Positions 9,122-18,653 of a stretch of 64,000 nucleotides of DNA are shown here, one piece after another. How positions within the stretch are numbered: the stretch's first letter is position 1; the number at the start of each line of letters is the position of its first letter. The position numbers and the translations under genes were made by a program. The stretch is from the NCBI RefSeq assembly GCF_004022485.1, contig NZ_CP034951.1, positions 2,294,001-2,358,000 on the forward strand. The letters are read 5' to 3'. The notes below the pieces were generated by a model that was not told where the DNA came from, ran no database searches, and was given only the letters and a program-made list of their open reading frames with translations. This stretch comes from Aequorivita sp. H23M31. GTDB taxonomy: Bacteria > Bacteroidota > Bacteroidia > Flavobacteriales > Flavobacteriaceae.

Positions 9122-10531
9122 TTAATATCCAGGATTTTGAACTACTTTATTATTCCCTATTATAACCTCTGAAGGAATAGGAAGAATATATACATCCTTA
9201 GTATTCATAGTAGGTTTAATTGTTGAGGCATCCAGATTTCCCAGAATATCATAGCGCACCAAATCGTAAAGTGGTTCCCCATTTTCGTAGAAAAGTTCCA
9301 ATAGTTTTTCTTGACGAATATCCTCCAATAAAGTAGGCACATCTGAAAATGTTTTGTCCTCTAATTCCGCTCTTTCGCGAATTGTATTCAAACTTTCCAA
9401 TGCTAAGGAAGTATCGCCGCCAGAACGAACAACGGCCTCGGCGTGTATCAAATACATTTCTGCCATTCGTAAAAAGTAGGTAGTGTTGTTTGGAGATGAC
9501 AGATTGGAAGCAAAAGGATATTTTCCCTGTTGGTTTACACCTTTGGTAGTTGCAGAATAAGCATAGCTGAATCTTGGATCGTAATTGGATCCATTTCCGC
9601 TTAAACTTCCTGTACCTTCCACTTGTTCATCAGCAAGTCCACGCAAATACTCACTGTATGAAGTATTGCTTATTTGATACATATTTGAGCCACCTTCAGC
9701 TCCCGGACCTGCATAATGCGCAAAAATTACTTCGGAAGAATTGTATTGGTTGGCAAAAATATCGGAATAGCTTGCCTCTAATTCATAACCTTCACCATTA
9801 TAAATTACCTCCTCAGCCAATCTAGCGGATTCGCCATATTCACCAGTGTATAGTTTTACTTTTGCCAATAATGCTTTTGCGGCCAGACTTCCACTGTAAA
9901 AATGCTCCACATATAAAGGGCCGTTTTCCATGGCATATTCTAGATCGCTAACAATCAAATTATAAGTTTCCTGAACTGTACTTCTTGGATCTGCTGCTAA
10001 TCGTGTAGCAAATTCGGTTCTTAAAACAACTCCGTAGGCAGAATTCATATCATAATATTGCCCGAAAAATCGCAACAAGTTAAAATAGGCGAAAGCTCTT
10101 TGGAATTTGGCTTCAGAAATCATTTCACCTTTACGTTCATCTGAAATATCAATTGCCTTCCCGGCTTCGAGTTCTTGGATCAAGAAATTGGCAGCGTTGA
10201 TTATCTTATATTGGCCATTATAGAGGTTTGCCAAATATCTGTTTTCAACATTAACTTCATTGGTGTTAAAAGATGAGCCACCTGCAAGTCTTCCTGTAAT
10301 CACACCTTCATCTCCAAAAGCAGCTAAGTAGAGTGGATATGCGGTAACTTCATCTGCACGCACCAAATCGTAAACACCATTAAGCACGGCTTGGGCAGAT
10401 GCCTCATCACGAATTGTGTTTTCACTGGTTAATTTATCAATTGGTTTTATATCGTCGATACTACAACCGCTTATTGAAAATGCGAGTGCGACAATGAATA
10501 GTTTCGAAAATGTATTTATATATTTTTTCAT
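9122..10531 (-). CDS. susD: SusD/RagB-family nutrient-binding outer-membrane lipoprotein
   Basis: 469 residues. A lipoprotein signal ends ISGC (Cys23). The body has the helical TPR-like SusD fold, with the C-terminal RagB/SusD signature: a YFLRMAEMYLIHAEA helix, LNTIRERA, then IRQEKLLELFYENG and LVRYD. SusD proteins sit on the outer membrane as a lid over their SusC partner and capture glycans or peptides. The partner gene ends only 12 bp upstream, so the two form one transcription unit. Nothing in the sequence fixes the ligand. No glycoside hydrolase is nearby and two peptidase-type genes follow, so peptides are a plausible substrate (inference). Confidence 0.95.
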   Translation of the reverse strand: MKKYINTFSKLFIVALAFSISGCSIDDIKPIDKLTSENTIRDEASAQAVLNGVYDLVRADEVTAYPLYLAAFGDEGVITGRLAGGSSFNTNEVNVENRYLANLYNGQYKIINAANFLIQELEAGKAIDISDERKGEMISEAKFQRAFAYFNLLRFFGQYYDMNSAYGVVLRTEFATRLAADPRSTVQETYNLIVSDLEYAMENGPLYVEHFYSGSLAAKALLAKVKLYTGEYGESARLAEEVIYNGEGYELEASYSDIFANQYNSSEVIFAHYAGPGAEGGSNMYQISNTSYSEYLRGLADEQVEGTGSLSGNGSNYDPRFSYAYSATTKGVNQQGKYPFASNLSSPNNTTYFLRMAEMYLIHAEAVVRSGGDTSLALESLNTIRERAELEDKTFSDVPTLLEDIRQEKLLELFYENGEPLYDLVRYDILGNLDASTIKPTMNTKDVYILPIPSEVIIGNNKVVQNPGY

Positions 10532-10543
10532 CTTTTTCGTTTT

Positions 10544-13500
10544 TTAGAATTGAAATTGAAGTCCAATTGAAAATGACTTTGACAGCGGATATGGATCTTC
10601 CGAACTTACTTGATCGGTTATAGAACCTCTTTCAGAAAGAGTTTCAGGATCAATACCTGGCCATTTGGTCCAAGTAATCAAATTACTTGCGGTCAACATA
10701 ATTTTTGCGCTCTTCATTCCCAGTTTATCCATTAAATAGGAATCAAAATCATAGGAAAGTTGAAGACTTTTCAAACGTAAATAAGAAGTATCAAACAAAT
10801 ATCTGTCGGACATACGACCGCTTCCGGCAGGATCGAAATAAACCGCACGTGCGTAACGGGCATCCGGATTTTCTGGAGTCCAAGTATTTAAGGCATATTC
10901 ACTGTATTTATTTTCACCAATGGCATTAAAGGTTCCCATAGCGATAGGATCCCAAGTAGCTTCCGCCCCAACAGAATATTGAAGCAGGGCAGTAAGTGAG
11001 AATGCCTTGTACTTAAATGTATTTGAAATCCCACCAAAATAATCAGGTTGTACATTTCCGATGATGGTTCTATCTTCTGAAGTAATTTCCCCATCTCCGT
11101 TTATATCTTCATACATATAATCACCGGCACCAGTGGCAAATTGATCATAGACACCATTGGGGGCGGCATCGTTAAGCGCATCGACCTCGGCTTGGTCTTG
11201 GAAAATCTTTACTACTTTATATCCTTTAATGGTTCCTACCGGCTGTCCTTCCACAAAATAATCCAATAGAAATGGATCGATGGAAGTACCCTTCAGTTTA
11301 TCGAGTTTATTTCGGTTGAAGGCCCAGTTTACATTCGCGCTCCAAAGGAAATCTTCTGTTTTGATAATATCTCCACCTATACTCACTTCCACACCTTTAT
11401 TGGATACATCCATTAAGTTGGAAAAGTATATTCTTGGTCCCAATTCAAGTGGCAAAGGCGACTTAGCCAATGCATCCTTGGTTTTTCTGGAATAAGCATC
11501 TACACTTCCGCGTAATCTAGAATTAAAAAAGGCGAAATCCAACCCGAGGTTAATCTCTTCTGTGGTTTCCCATCCAATATTTTCATTTGGAAAATTATCA
11601 CTTGGAACAATAGCTGAAGCTCCATTATAAATATCACTTGCAGTGGTTTGGAAGAACTGAAGGTAGAAGTAATCCCCCACGTTTGTAGATCCTACACGAC
11701 CCGCACTGGCGCGAAGTTTTAAGTTGTTTACTTTTTCACTTTGGGCAAGGAAACTTTCGTTGTTGATATTCCATCCCAAAGAAAGAGAAGGGAAATTGGC
11801 GCGTTTGTTCCCAGGTCCAAACTTTGACGAAGCGTCCGATCTAAAGTTTAAGGTGGCGTTATATCGGTTTTTATATTTGTAGGTCAATCGGGAGAAAAGG
11901 GAGTTCAATCCTGTTTCCAATCTGTCGTGGGTATATCCCAAAACCGATTCCGCAGATGACGCATTTATCAAGATTTCATCATCTGGAAATCCTGCAAAAA
12001 ACTGACTGGCAGTATCATAATTGGTTCGATCCCAGGCTCCTCCAACCATTATATTAAAATGATGATCGGAAATACCGAAATCGTAATTTGCGGTTAGGTT
12101 TGTGGTAACGTTTGATACCGTAGCAGTAGATTCGTCCAAATAGGAATCGTTTGGAAATACGATAAAATCTGTCTGGGTTATTTTCGGTTGAAAAATACTG
12201 TGGTTGTTGTGGAAAAGTGCGGCATTAACATCCGCTTTTACTTTCAATTTGTGAAGCGGCTCCACTTCCAAATAAGTATTTCCAATAAAATTGTAGGTCT
12301 TGTTGTTGTTTCTATTTTGAAGACGCATCAACGGATTTGGCTCCAACGTTTCAAAACCATAGGTATAATCTGGTTGCCCCATCAATTTTCCGAACTCATC
12401 ATAAGCAGGAAGATCTGGTCTGGCCCGTGCAATAGAGGTGTTTACGGTATATTGACCGATACCAGAATCTTCACCTGAAATGGCTTCGACATGACTAACA
12501 TTTACAGAGCCACCTACCTTTACATAGTCGTTAACATCGGCGTCCAATGAAGTACTAAGGGTGTATTGTTTTAATTTATCCTTTACGGTAAGACCTTCTT
12601 GATTAATGGCAGCTAAGCTTAAGGAATAGTTGCTATTGTTGCCACCACCGTTTATGCTAAAATTAGCTTGCTCCGTTACGGCGACATTTCGATAAACTAA
12701 TTTGTTCCAATCGGTATCGGCATTTCCAAAATAATCTTCTCTTAAACCATCATAGCTTGCCATAAAGGTATCGTAGTCCAATTCAACATTTCCTACGTTC
12801 TGCAAATCGAAAACAAAGAAAGGATCCAATTGTCCATTATTTATAGCATCTACACTATTGCGCACCAACTGATCATAAAAGCCTCGATATTGTGCGGCGT
12901 TCAATACCTTAACGGTGTTAATGGGTTTTGCTAAAGTGGTAGAAGTGGAAAAGTTTACCGTGGCCTTCTGGCCTCTTTTTCCTCTTTTGGTTTCTATTAT
13001 AATAACTCCGTTGGCACCCCGCGATCCATAGATGGAAGTAGCAGCGGCATCCTTTAATATTTCAAAGCTTTCAATATCGCTTGGATTTAGGGTAAGTAAT
13101 GGATTTGCACCGGCAACTGCATCCATATTAAAAGGAACTCCATTAATAACATATAGTGGTTGGTTTAGACCAGTTCCGTTAGAGGACAATGGTGAGGTAA
13201 TTCCCCGAATGTTCAATCGAACAGGAGAACCGGGACGGCCACTACCTTGTGAAACTTGCACTCCTTGGACCAAGCCACCAAGAGCACGGTCAAAACCGAT
13301 GTTCCCAATTGCGGATTGTACCACTTCTTCTGTTTTTACAGAGGAAACAGCACCTGTAACATCTTCTCTTTTTTGTTCCCCATAACCTATCAATACAACC
13401 TCATCCAACTGACTTAGATCTTCTTGCATCACTAGACTTACGATTGAATTATCACCCACCTCAAAACGGATGGTTTTATAACCTAAGGAAGAAAAAACCA

Positions 13501-14047
13501 AAACATTTTGATCATCTTCCAAGACAATGGAATATTCCCCATCAAAATTGGTGACAGTTCCCTTATTGGTCCCTTCAATTAAGACGGTAACGCCAGCGAG
13601 GGGCATTCCTGTTTTGTCGGTTATTGTTCCAGTTACTGTTTTTTGAACTTCTGCAATCGATACCTCTTCGGTAACCTCAGATTTATTTTGTTTTTTCAGA
13701 ACAATTTGATTCCCCAAAATTTGAAAGGAAATATTACTATTTCTGAAAAGGTCCTGCAGCGCATCGATAAGCGGTTCATCGACCAATGATAAGGCCATTT
13801 TTCCTCGAACGTCAATTTCGTTACTGTTGTAGAAGAAATGATAATCGGTTTGATCTTCAATAAGTTGAAAAACTTGGGTAAGGGGAACCCCCGATACCGC
13901 AACAGATACACGATTGTTCTGTCCATAACTTGTTGAGGCGTTCATCTGTATAAGCGCGAAGAGGAACAAGGTTAAGGTAAGTTTCATCTTTAAATGATGG
14001 GTGTTGAAAATGTACAGGAGCACATTCCGGATTGGTTCATTTTTCAT
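10544..14047 (-). CDS. susC: SusC/RagA TonB-linked outer-membrane transporter with STN domain
   Basis: 1167 residues. Order of domains: a signal sequence; a secretin/TonB short N-terminal (STN) domain (about 47-120); a CarboxypepD-regulatory-like domain (about 136-215, TGTITDKTG..GVTV); the plug (about 225-335, with NIRG and the SIYGSRGANGVI block); and a 22-strand barrel ending in FSIGLQFQF. The STN domain passes the substrate signal to FecR, matching the upstream fecI/fecR pair. The ATG at 14047 gives an N-terminal extension; ATG at 13987 (Met21) would give a more standard signal peptide. Long extensions of this type are common in FecR-coupled SusC proteins, so the longer form is kept. Confidence 0.95.
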   Translation of the reverse strand: MKNEPIRNVLLYIFNTHHLKMKLTLTLFLFALIQMNASTSYGQNNRVSVAVSGVPLTQVFQLIEDQTDYHFFYNSNEIDVRGKMALSLVDEPLIDALQDLFRNSNISFQILGNQIVLKKQNKSEVTEEVSIAEVQKTVTGTITDKTGMPLAGVTVLIEGTNKGTVTNFDGEYSIVLEDDQNVLVFSSLGYKTIRFEVGDNSIVSLVMQEDLSQLDEVVLIGYGEQKREDVTGAVSSVKTEEVVQSAIGNIGFDRALGGLVQGVQVSQGSGRPGSPVRLNIRGITSPLSSNGTGLNQPLYVINGVPFNMDAVAGANPLLTLNPSDIESFEILKDAAATSIYGSRGANGVIIIETKRGKRGQKATVNFSTSTTLAKPINTVKVLNAAQYRGFYDQLVRNSVDAINNGQLDPFFVFDLQNVGNVELDYDTFMASYDGLREDYFGNADTDWNKLVYRNVAVTEQANFSINGGGNNSNYSLSLAAINQEGLTVKDKLKQYTLSTSLDADVNDYVKVGGSVNVSHVEAISGEDSGIGQYTVNTSIARARPDLPAYDEFGKLMGQPDYTYGFETLEPNPLMRLQNRNNNKTYNFIGNTYLEVEPLHKLKVKADVNAALFHNNHSIFQPKITQTDFIVFPNDSYLDESTATVSNVTTNLTANYDFGISDHHFNIMVGGAWDRTNYDTASQFFAGFPDDEILINASSAESVLGYTHDRLETGLNSLFSRLTYKYKNRYNATLNFRSDASSKFGPGNKRANFPSLSLGWNINNESFLAQSEKVNNLKLRASAGRVGSTNVGDYFYLQFFQTTASDIYNGASAIVPSDNFPNENIGWETTEEINLGLDFAFFNSRLRGSVDAYSRKTKDALAKSPLPLELGPRIYFSNLMDVSNKGVEVSIGGDIIKTEDFLWSANVNWAFNRNKLDKLKGTSIDPFLLDYFVEGQPVGTIKGYKVVKIFQDQAEVDALNDAAPNGVYDQFATGAGDYMYEDINGDGEITSEDRTIIGNVQPDYFGGISNTFKYKAFSLTALLQYSVGAEATWDPIAMGTFNAIGENKYSEYALNTWTPENPDARYARAVYFDPAGSGRMSDRYLFDTSYLRLKSLQLSYDFDSYLMDKLGMKSAKIMLTASNLITWTKWPGIDPETLSERGSITDQVSSEDPYPLSKSFSIGLQFQF

Positions 14048-14242
14048 AAGTTTGTAAAGATTTTACTTTGTTAGACATAAGGTTAAATCACTATTTAAGA
14101 GGAAGGTGTTGCCGCATCTTCCTTTTTTTATTTTCATTCCGAAATTCGTTCCCCGGCCCTAATGGGTGCAATTTTCTTCGTTTCAAATTTTCCTTTCTTT
14201 AGTCCCGATAACTATCTGTAGGGGAAAGAAAAATGGAATCAC

Positions 14243-15388
14243 TTACTTCTTCGGCTTATTGATAACCACAACTCCATCTTTTAGGGTCCAGTCAAAATCC
14301 ATGTAGGTTTGAAAGGTCTTAAGCACATCTTCTATACTTTCGTTGGTAAAAGTGGCGGTAATGTTTATGTTGTTAAGCGCTGGATAATTGTTTTTAATTT
14401 TTACATTGAATTTTCGCTGTAATTTATTTTTAATTACTTCAAAAGTATCATCCACAAAAACCAATTGGCCCTGCACCCAAGCGACATATTTGTCAACTTT
14501 TACTGGCTCGACCTTTAGTTGGTTGCCATCAAAAAACACCTTTTCTTTTGGCTCTAATATTATTCTGTCATCTGAAAGGAGTTTATTTTCAGCCATAACC
14601 TTTCCCTCCACCAAAACAGTATAGGTCTTATGATCCTCTATATAGGAATTTACATTAAAATGGGTTCCCAAAACCTTTACCTCCATATCTTCAGTGCTTA
14701 CCATAAATGGATGTTCGGTGTCTTTAGCTACCTCAAAATAAGCTTCGCCATTTAAAAAAACAGTTCTATCTTCTCCTTTAATGAAATTGACGGGGAACTT
14801 AAGTTTGGATCCTGCATTCAGCACAACTTGCGAACCGTCTGATAGTAAAAGCTTGAAAGTTTTACCGTAGGGAACACTCAAAGTGTTATAGGCTAAGGTT
14901 TGTTCAGATATTTCTTCGGAATAGACAAGTTGATCCTGTTTCTGCTCCGATATTTTATTACCCTTAGCGTCTAATATAAAAGTCTCGGTATTTTCGTCGA
15001 TAACCTTAATACTTCCATCCTCCAGTTGTAAAGTGATTCCGGAAGTGACGGAATAAGTGCCCTTATTTGGGGAGAGTAAAAAAACACTTAATCCAATAAT
15101 TGCCACTCCCACAACCACAGCGGCATATTTCAGCCAAATGGGATATAATTTTCTAACTCCGCTGGTCTTGTTGGAGACTTTCGGAGAAGAAGATTTGATT
15201 TTTAATAATAATTCTTGATATGCTTTTTCGGTATCTACTTTCGTATAATGTTTTTGTAGTTTATGATTGATTTTTACAAACTCCTTAAAGGTTTCCTGGT
15301 TTTTTGGGGTTTGCAACCATTCGATTAACCGAAGTTTTTCAGCTTCGGAAATGGTATCGTTCAAATATTTAATAATTAGGTCTTTCAA
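14243..15388 (-). CDS. fecR: FecR-family anti-sigma regulator
   Basis: 381 residues. The N-terminal cytoplasmic segment (1-85) resembles the sigma-binding region of Bacteroidota FecR (EWLQTPKNQETFKEF). One membrane helix lies at about 88-107. The periplasmic part holds the FecR jelly-roll domain (about 115-275, with the LSDGSQVVLNAGS and LNGEAYFEVAKD motifs), and the C-terminal DUF4974 (about 310-378) resembles an STN fold. FecR senses the loaded SusC through the STN contact and releases its sigma factor. It diverges from the sigma gene at 15502 across 113 bp and lies 195 bp upstream of susC, the standard arrangement. Confidence 0.95.
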   Translation of the reverse strand: MKDLIIKYLNDTISEAEKLRLIEWLQTPKNQETFKEFVKINHKLQKHYTKVDTEKAYQELLLKIKSSSPKVSNKTSGVRKLYPIWLKYAAVVVGVAIIGLSVFLLSPNKGTYSVTSGITLQLEDGSIKVIDENTETFILDAKGNKISEQKQDQLVYSEEISEQTLAYNTLSVPYGKTFKLLLSDGSQVVLNAGSKLKFPVNFIKGEDRTVFLNGEAYFEVAKDTEHPFMVSTEDMEVKVLGTHFNVNSYIEDHKTYTVLVEGKVMAENKLLSDDRIILEPKEKVFFDGNQLKVEPVKVDKYVAWVQGQLVFVDDTFEVIKNKLQRKFNVKIKNNYPALNNINITATFTNESIEDVLKTFQTYMDFDWTLKDGVVVINKPKK

Positions 15389-15501
15389 ATCTATTTTATG
15401 TCTTTATATCTCTATGATGCAAAACAAGAGGTTTACCCTTAAGGTTTTTTTAAGTAATTTTAATAATCTTAAATTGTACCCGATTTTTTTGATGTGCACC
15501 A

Positions 15502-16059
15502 ATGGGAAATGAACGGTTATTAACCCAAATAAAACAAGGCGACCAACAAGCCTTTAAAGTTTTCTTTGACCGTCATTATCCATCTCTTTGTACTTACCTA
15601 AGAAGCTTTACGCCCGATATGGATTCCGCACAAGAACTGGCGCAAGCCGCCTTCGTGGATTTCTGGAACAAACGCAACGAAATTGAAATCCGCACCTCGC
15701 TAAAAAGTTATTTATATAGAATGGGGTACAATCTTTTTTTAAACGGCCTTCGGAAAAAGAAAAAACAAGCCTCACTTTTGGAAGAATTAAAGTTAGATGC
15801 CTTACAAGAAGAAGAACAACGACCGGAAGAGGAATTAGGTGAAGCAGTTGAAAGATTAAAAAAAATAATCGAAACCCTGCCCGCACGATGCCAAGAGATT
15901 TTAAAATTAAAAATGCAAGGCCATAAATATCAGGAAATAGCAGAAAGTCTTGATATTTCAGTGAAAACCGTGGAAGCGCAAATGCGCCTTGCCTATATTA
16001 AAATAAGAGAGGGTTTTGGGGATGGATTGTTTTTGGTGATGTTGATGGGAGGAAGGTGA
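15502..16059 (+). CDS. ECF RNA polymerase sigma factor, FecI-like
   Basis: 185 residues. Sigma-70 region 2 (about 12-78: a FDRHYPSLCTYL helix, then AQELAQAAFVDFW) is joined by a Lys/Glu-rich linker to region 4 (about 122-172: LPARCQEILKLK..GHKYQEIAESLDISVKTVEAQM, a clear helix-turn-helix). There is no region 3, as in all ECF factors. It should direct transcription of the divergent susC/susD genes when FecR is triggered. The ATG at 15502 is the natural start. The last residues (DGLFLVMLMGGR) are hydrophobic and slightly longer than usual. Confidence 0.95.
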   Translation: MGNERLLTQIKQGDQQAFKVFFDRHYPSLCTYLRSFTPDMDSAQELAQAAFVDFWNKRNEIEIRTSLKSYLYRMGYNLFLNGLRKKKKQASLLEELKLDALQEEEQRPEEELGEAVERLKKIIETLPARCQEILKLKMQGHKYQEIAESLDISVKTVEAQMRLAYIKIREGFGDGLFLVMLMGGR

Positions 16060-16603
16060 AATCGATCCCGAGCCATCGGGAGAAAACGAAATCGAAATCG
16101 AAGTTAAGATTGAGAATCTTAAAAAGAAAAAGTTTTATATTTTTCTCCAACCTATATATTTAGCCGTCCGCGGCTCCGCCTGCCTGCCAAAGGCACATAG
16201 GCAGTCTCCGACACCTGTACAGTATTAAATACGAAGATTTACTATATACTAACGACTACCGTATAATCTTGTCCTCGGTTCCGCCCGGACACCAACGGTT
16301 TAATAAAGTTTCAATTTTTTCTACTGAATAAAGACTACCGACTACTTCCATTCTCGGCTCCGCTCGGACACTTGAGTTTTTTCCACTCCATTATCCCCAG
16401 ATAATTTCAAAAAACAATCCTAGGTTCAGTTTCATACTTTGGAGCTTGGGGGACCAACGAAATCTCCTCGGATACGCGCGAACGATGATAATTGAAAAAG
16501 ACCTTATGCTTCCACAATTTAGTTTAATAAGCATTACCCAAAAACATTAATTTAATTTTTCGAAACTCGTTAAGAGGATTAGGAGCTACTTATTGAAAAT
16601 TTA
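16060..16603. other. Repeat-rich spacer without genes
   Basis: Holds a short GAAATC run (16088-16101), an IR around CCCGAGCCATCGGG (about 16068-16081), and several degenerate copies of a CTCGGCTCCGCTCGGAC-type element (about 16167, 16274 and 16351). The same family recurs at 61.8-62.1 kb. No open frame of coding character was seen. Confidence 0.7.
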
Positions 16604-16611
16604 TACTTTTG
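16604..16611 (+). promoter_or_regulatory. TAnnTTTG -7 element for tRNA-Arg
   Basis: TACTTTTG fits the Bacteroidota -7 consensus TAnnTTTG exactly and lies 15 bp before the tRNA. No well-spaced -33 TTG is visible, so the call rests on the -7 box and position only. Confidence 0.55.
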
Positions 16612-16626
16612 CATCATTAGTGATTG

Positions 16627-16696
16627 GCCTCATAGTTCAACGGATAGAATAGAAGTTTCCTAAACTTTAGATCCAAGTTCGATTCTTGGTGAGGCT
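16627..16696 (+). tRNA. tRNA-Arg (anticodon CCT)
   Basis: Cloverleaf drawn by eye. The acceptor GCCTCAT pairs with GTGAGGC (one G-T wobble). The anticodon stem GAAGT/ACTTT encloses the loop TTCCTAA with anticodon CCT, and the T-arm CCAAG-TTCGATT-CTTGG is perfect. CCA is not encoded. It reads AGG codons. It converges with nrdA, and the hairpin at 16803-16836 lies between them. Confidence 0.9.
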
Positions 16697-16802
16697 ACAA
16701 AGCAAGAAGAGAAATTTAGCGTGAGAGCAATCGAGCGAATTCCCGGACGCTATATTTATTTGGGTCAGACCACATTTCGCGTCCAAAGCCAGCCCCAATA
16801 AT

Positions 16803-16836
16803 CAAAAAAAAACAGGTCCAAATAAACGGACCTGTT
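16803..16836 (-). terminator. Intrinsic terminator after nrdA
   Basis: The 9-bp perfect stem AACAGGTCC/GGACCTGTT has an 8-nt loop and is followed on the minus strand by a run of nine T. It lies about 27 bp past the nrdA stop. Confidence 0.88.
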
Positions 16837-16862
16837 CCTTAAAAAACGTTACAATCTAAAAA

Positions 16863-18653
16863 TTAAGCCTCACAACTGGCACAATCCTTCTTCTGGGCAA
16901 ACTTCTGCGCGGCATTCATACTGTGCTGATAGTAAAGAGATTTCAATCCCAGTTTCCAAGCAGTCACGTGAATTTTGTTTATCTCCTTCACCGGCATTTC
17001 TGGATGTACGATAATATTCACCGACTGTCCCTGATCGATATGGTTTTGGCGGTTGGCTGCTTGATAGATCAAATCCATCTGATCTATTTCGGAATAAGTT
17101 TTAAATACATCTTTTTCTTCCTCTGTCAAGAAATTCAAGTGCTGAACGGAGCCGTCGTAGTCGCGAATATTTCGCCAAACTTCTAAGGTATTCATTCCTT
17201 TTTCCTCCAACAATTTCTCCAAAAATGGATTTCGGATAGTTGTTTTTATTTTGGCGATATCCTTCACATAAACATTGGACCATATTGGTTCGATACCTTG
17301 GGAAACCTGTCCCAGAATAAACGCTGAAGAAGTAGTAGGAGCAATTGCATTAAGCGTAGCATTCCTTCTTCCGTAACCTTTAAGCACTTCTGGCTCACCG
17401 AATTTTTCTGCCAACTCTTCGGATGCTTTATAGGATTTTTCCTTGATGACCCTAAATATCTCACTGTTAAGATCGTAGGCTTTGGCACTGTTTAACGGAA
17501 GCATTTTCGATTGCAATAACGAATGCCAACCAAGAACTCCAAGACCAAGAGCGCGGTTGTCTTTTGCGAAGTTATAGGCGCGTTCCATAAATAGGAAAGT
17601 CTGTTTGTCTTCCCTGCTTTCAGAATCGCGGTATTCTTCCAATTTATCAACAAACTCGGTAATGACGGCATCAAGGAAATACACCATGGTTTCCACCGCA
17701 TCGGTATCTTTCCATTTGTCATAATGTAATAGGTTTACTGAGGAAAGAACGCACACAAAAGACCAATCGTCATTTGAAGGCAGCATGATTTCGGTACAAA
17801 GGTTACTGGCATAAATTGGCAGATTCTTATCCTTATAAACATCCGCCGCAAAATTATTGGCATTGTCTTTAAAGAAGATATATGGATAGCCCATTTCACC
17901 TCTTCGCTGAAGCACTTTTGCCCAGATGGAACGTTTTTCAACATCGCCAGCAACCATTTCCTCCATCCATTCATTTGTTACGGTAACTCCGTGTGTAAGT
18001 TCCTGAATTGGATTTCCTTCCGTTCCTATTTCCAAGAACTCCATAATATCTGGATGTTCAACGGGTAGATAGGGTGAAAACCGGCCGCGTCTAACTGAAC
18101 CTTGACTAACCACATCCACCATAGATTCAAACAACTGCATAATATGGACCGCACCGGAAGCTTGTCCGTTGTTTTTTACCTCTGCCCCGCGATGACGGAT
18201 TTTTCCAAAATACCCTGAAGTTCCCCCGCCAAGTTTGGACATCATACCAACTTCGGACTGGGTGTAAAGGATATTGCCCATATCATCGTCAATATGCGAG
18301 CCGAAACAACTAATTGGAAGTCCTCTCTTTTTTCCGAAATTAGACCAAACAGGGGACGCCAAGGAGAAGAACCCTTCAGACATATAGTGATAAAATTTAT
18401 CCGAATATCCTGGAATTCCCAATATTTCCTGGGCTCTATCAGCAATTTCGCGTATGCGTTCTTCTGCTTTTATCCCAGGTGTTAAATATCCTGAAGCCAA
18501 GAAATTACGACTGTGTTCGGTAAGCCATTCAAACCCTTGTTTATTGCTTTCTTCCTTTATAAGAAGCGCTTCTTTACGGGCATTTATAAGATTGTCTGTT
18601 TCTGAATTTACTTTTGAAGGGAGATTGTCGAGAGTAAGATTTTGGTTGTTCAT
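16863..18653 (-). CDS. nrdA: Class I ribonucleotide reductase large subunit, no ATP-cone
   Basis: 596 residues, short for NrdA (about 750-780 in E. coli) because the N-terminal ATP-cone is absent. Catalytic features are present: the first redox Cys in LPISCFGS, the N-x-C-x-E active-site motif (NLCTE), the PTTSS substrate-binding loop, and a C-terminal CASC pair that is re-reduced by thioredoxin or glutaredoxin. The enzyme reduces ribonucleoside diphosphates for DNA synthesis. Its start codon directly follows the nrdB stop (TAA then ATG), so the two are translationally coupled with nrdB first. Overall activity control probably comes from the ATP-cone on NrdB. Confidence 0.95.
   Translation of the reverse strand: MNNQNLTLDNLPSKVNSETDNLINARKEALLIKEESNKQGFEWLTEHSRNFLASGYLTPGIKAEERIREIADRAQEILGIPGYSDKFYHYMSEGFFSLASPVWSNFGKKRGLPISCFGSHIDDDMGNILYTQSEVGMMSKLGGGTSGYFGKIRHRGAEVKNNGQASGAVHIMQLFESMVDVVSQGSVRRGRFSPYLPVEHPDIMEFLEIGTEGNPIQELTHGVTVTNEWMEEMVAGDVEKRSIWAKVLQRRGEMGYPYIFFKDNANNFAADVYKDKNLPIYASNLCTEIMLPSNDDWSFVCVLSSVNLLHYDKWKDTDAVETMVYFLDAVITEFVDKLEEYRDSESREDKQTFLFMERAYNFAKDNRALGLGVLGWHSLLQSKMLPLNSAKAYDLNSEIFRVIKEKSYKASEELAEKFGEPEVLKGYGRRNATLNAIAPTTSSAFILGQVSQGIEPIWSNVYVKDIAKIKTTIRNPFLEKLLEEKGMNTLEVWRNIRDYDGSVQHLNFLTEEEKDVFKTYSEIDQMDLIYQAANRQNHIDQGQSVNIIVHPEMPVKEINKIHVTAWKLGLKSLYYQHSMNAAQKFAQKKDCASCEA

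Noticed and set aside
16060..16620. Attachment site or island edge at tRNA-Arg
   Set aside because: No integrase and no direct repeat of the tRNA end were found nearby.
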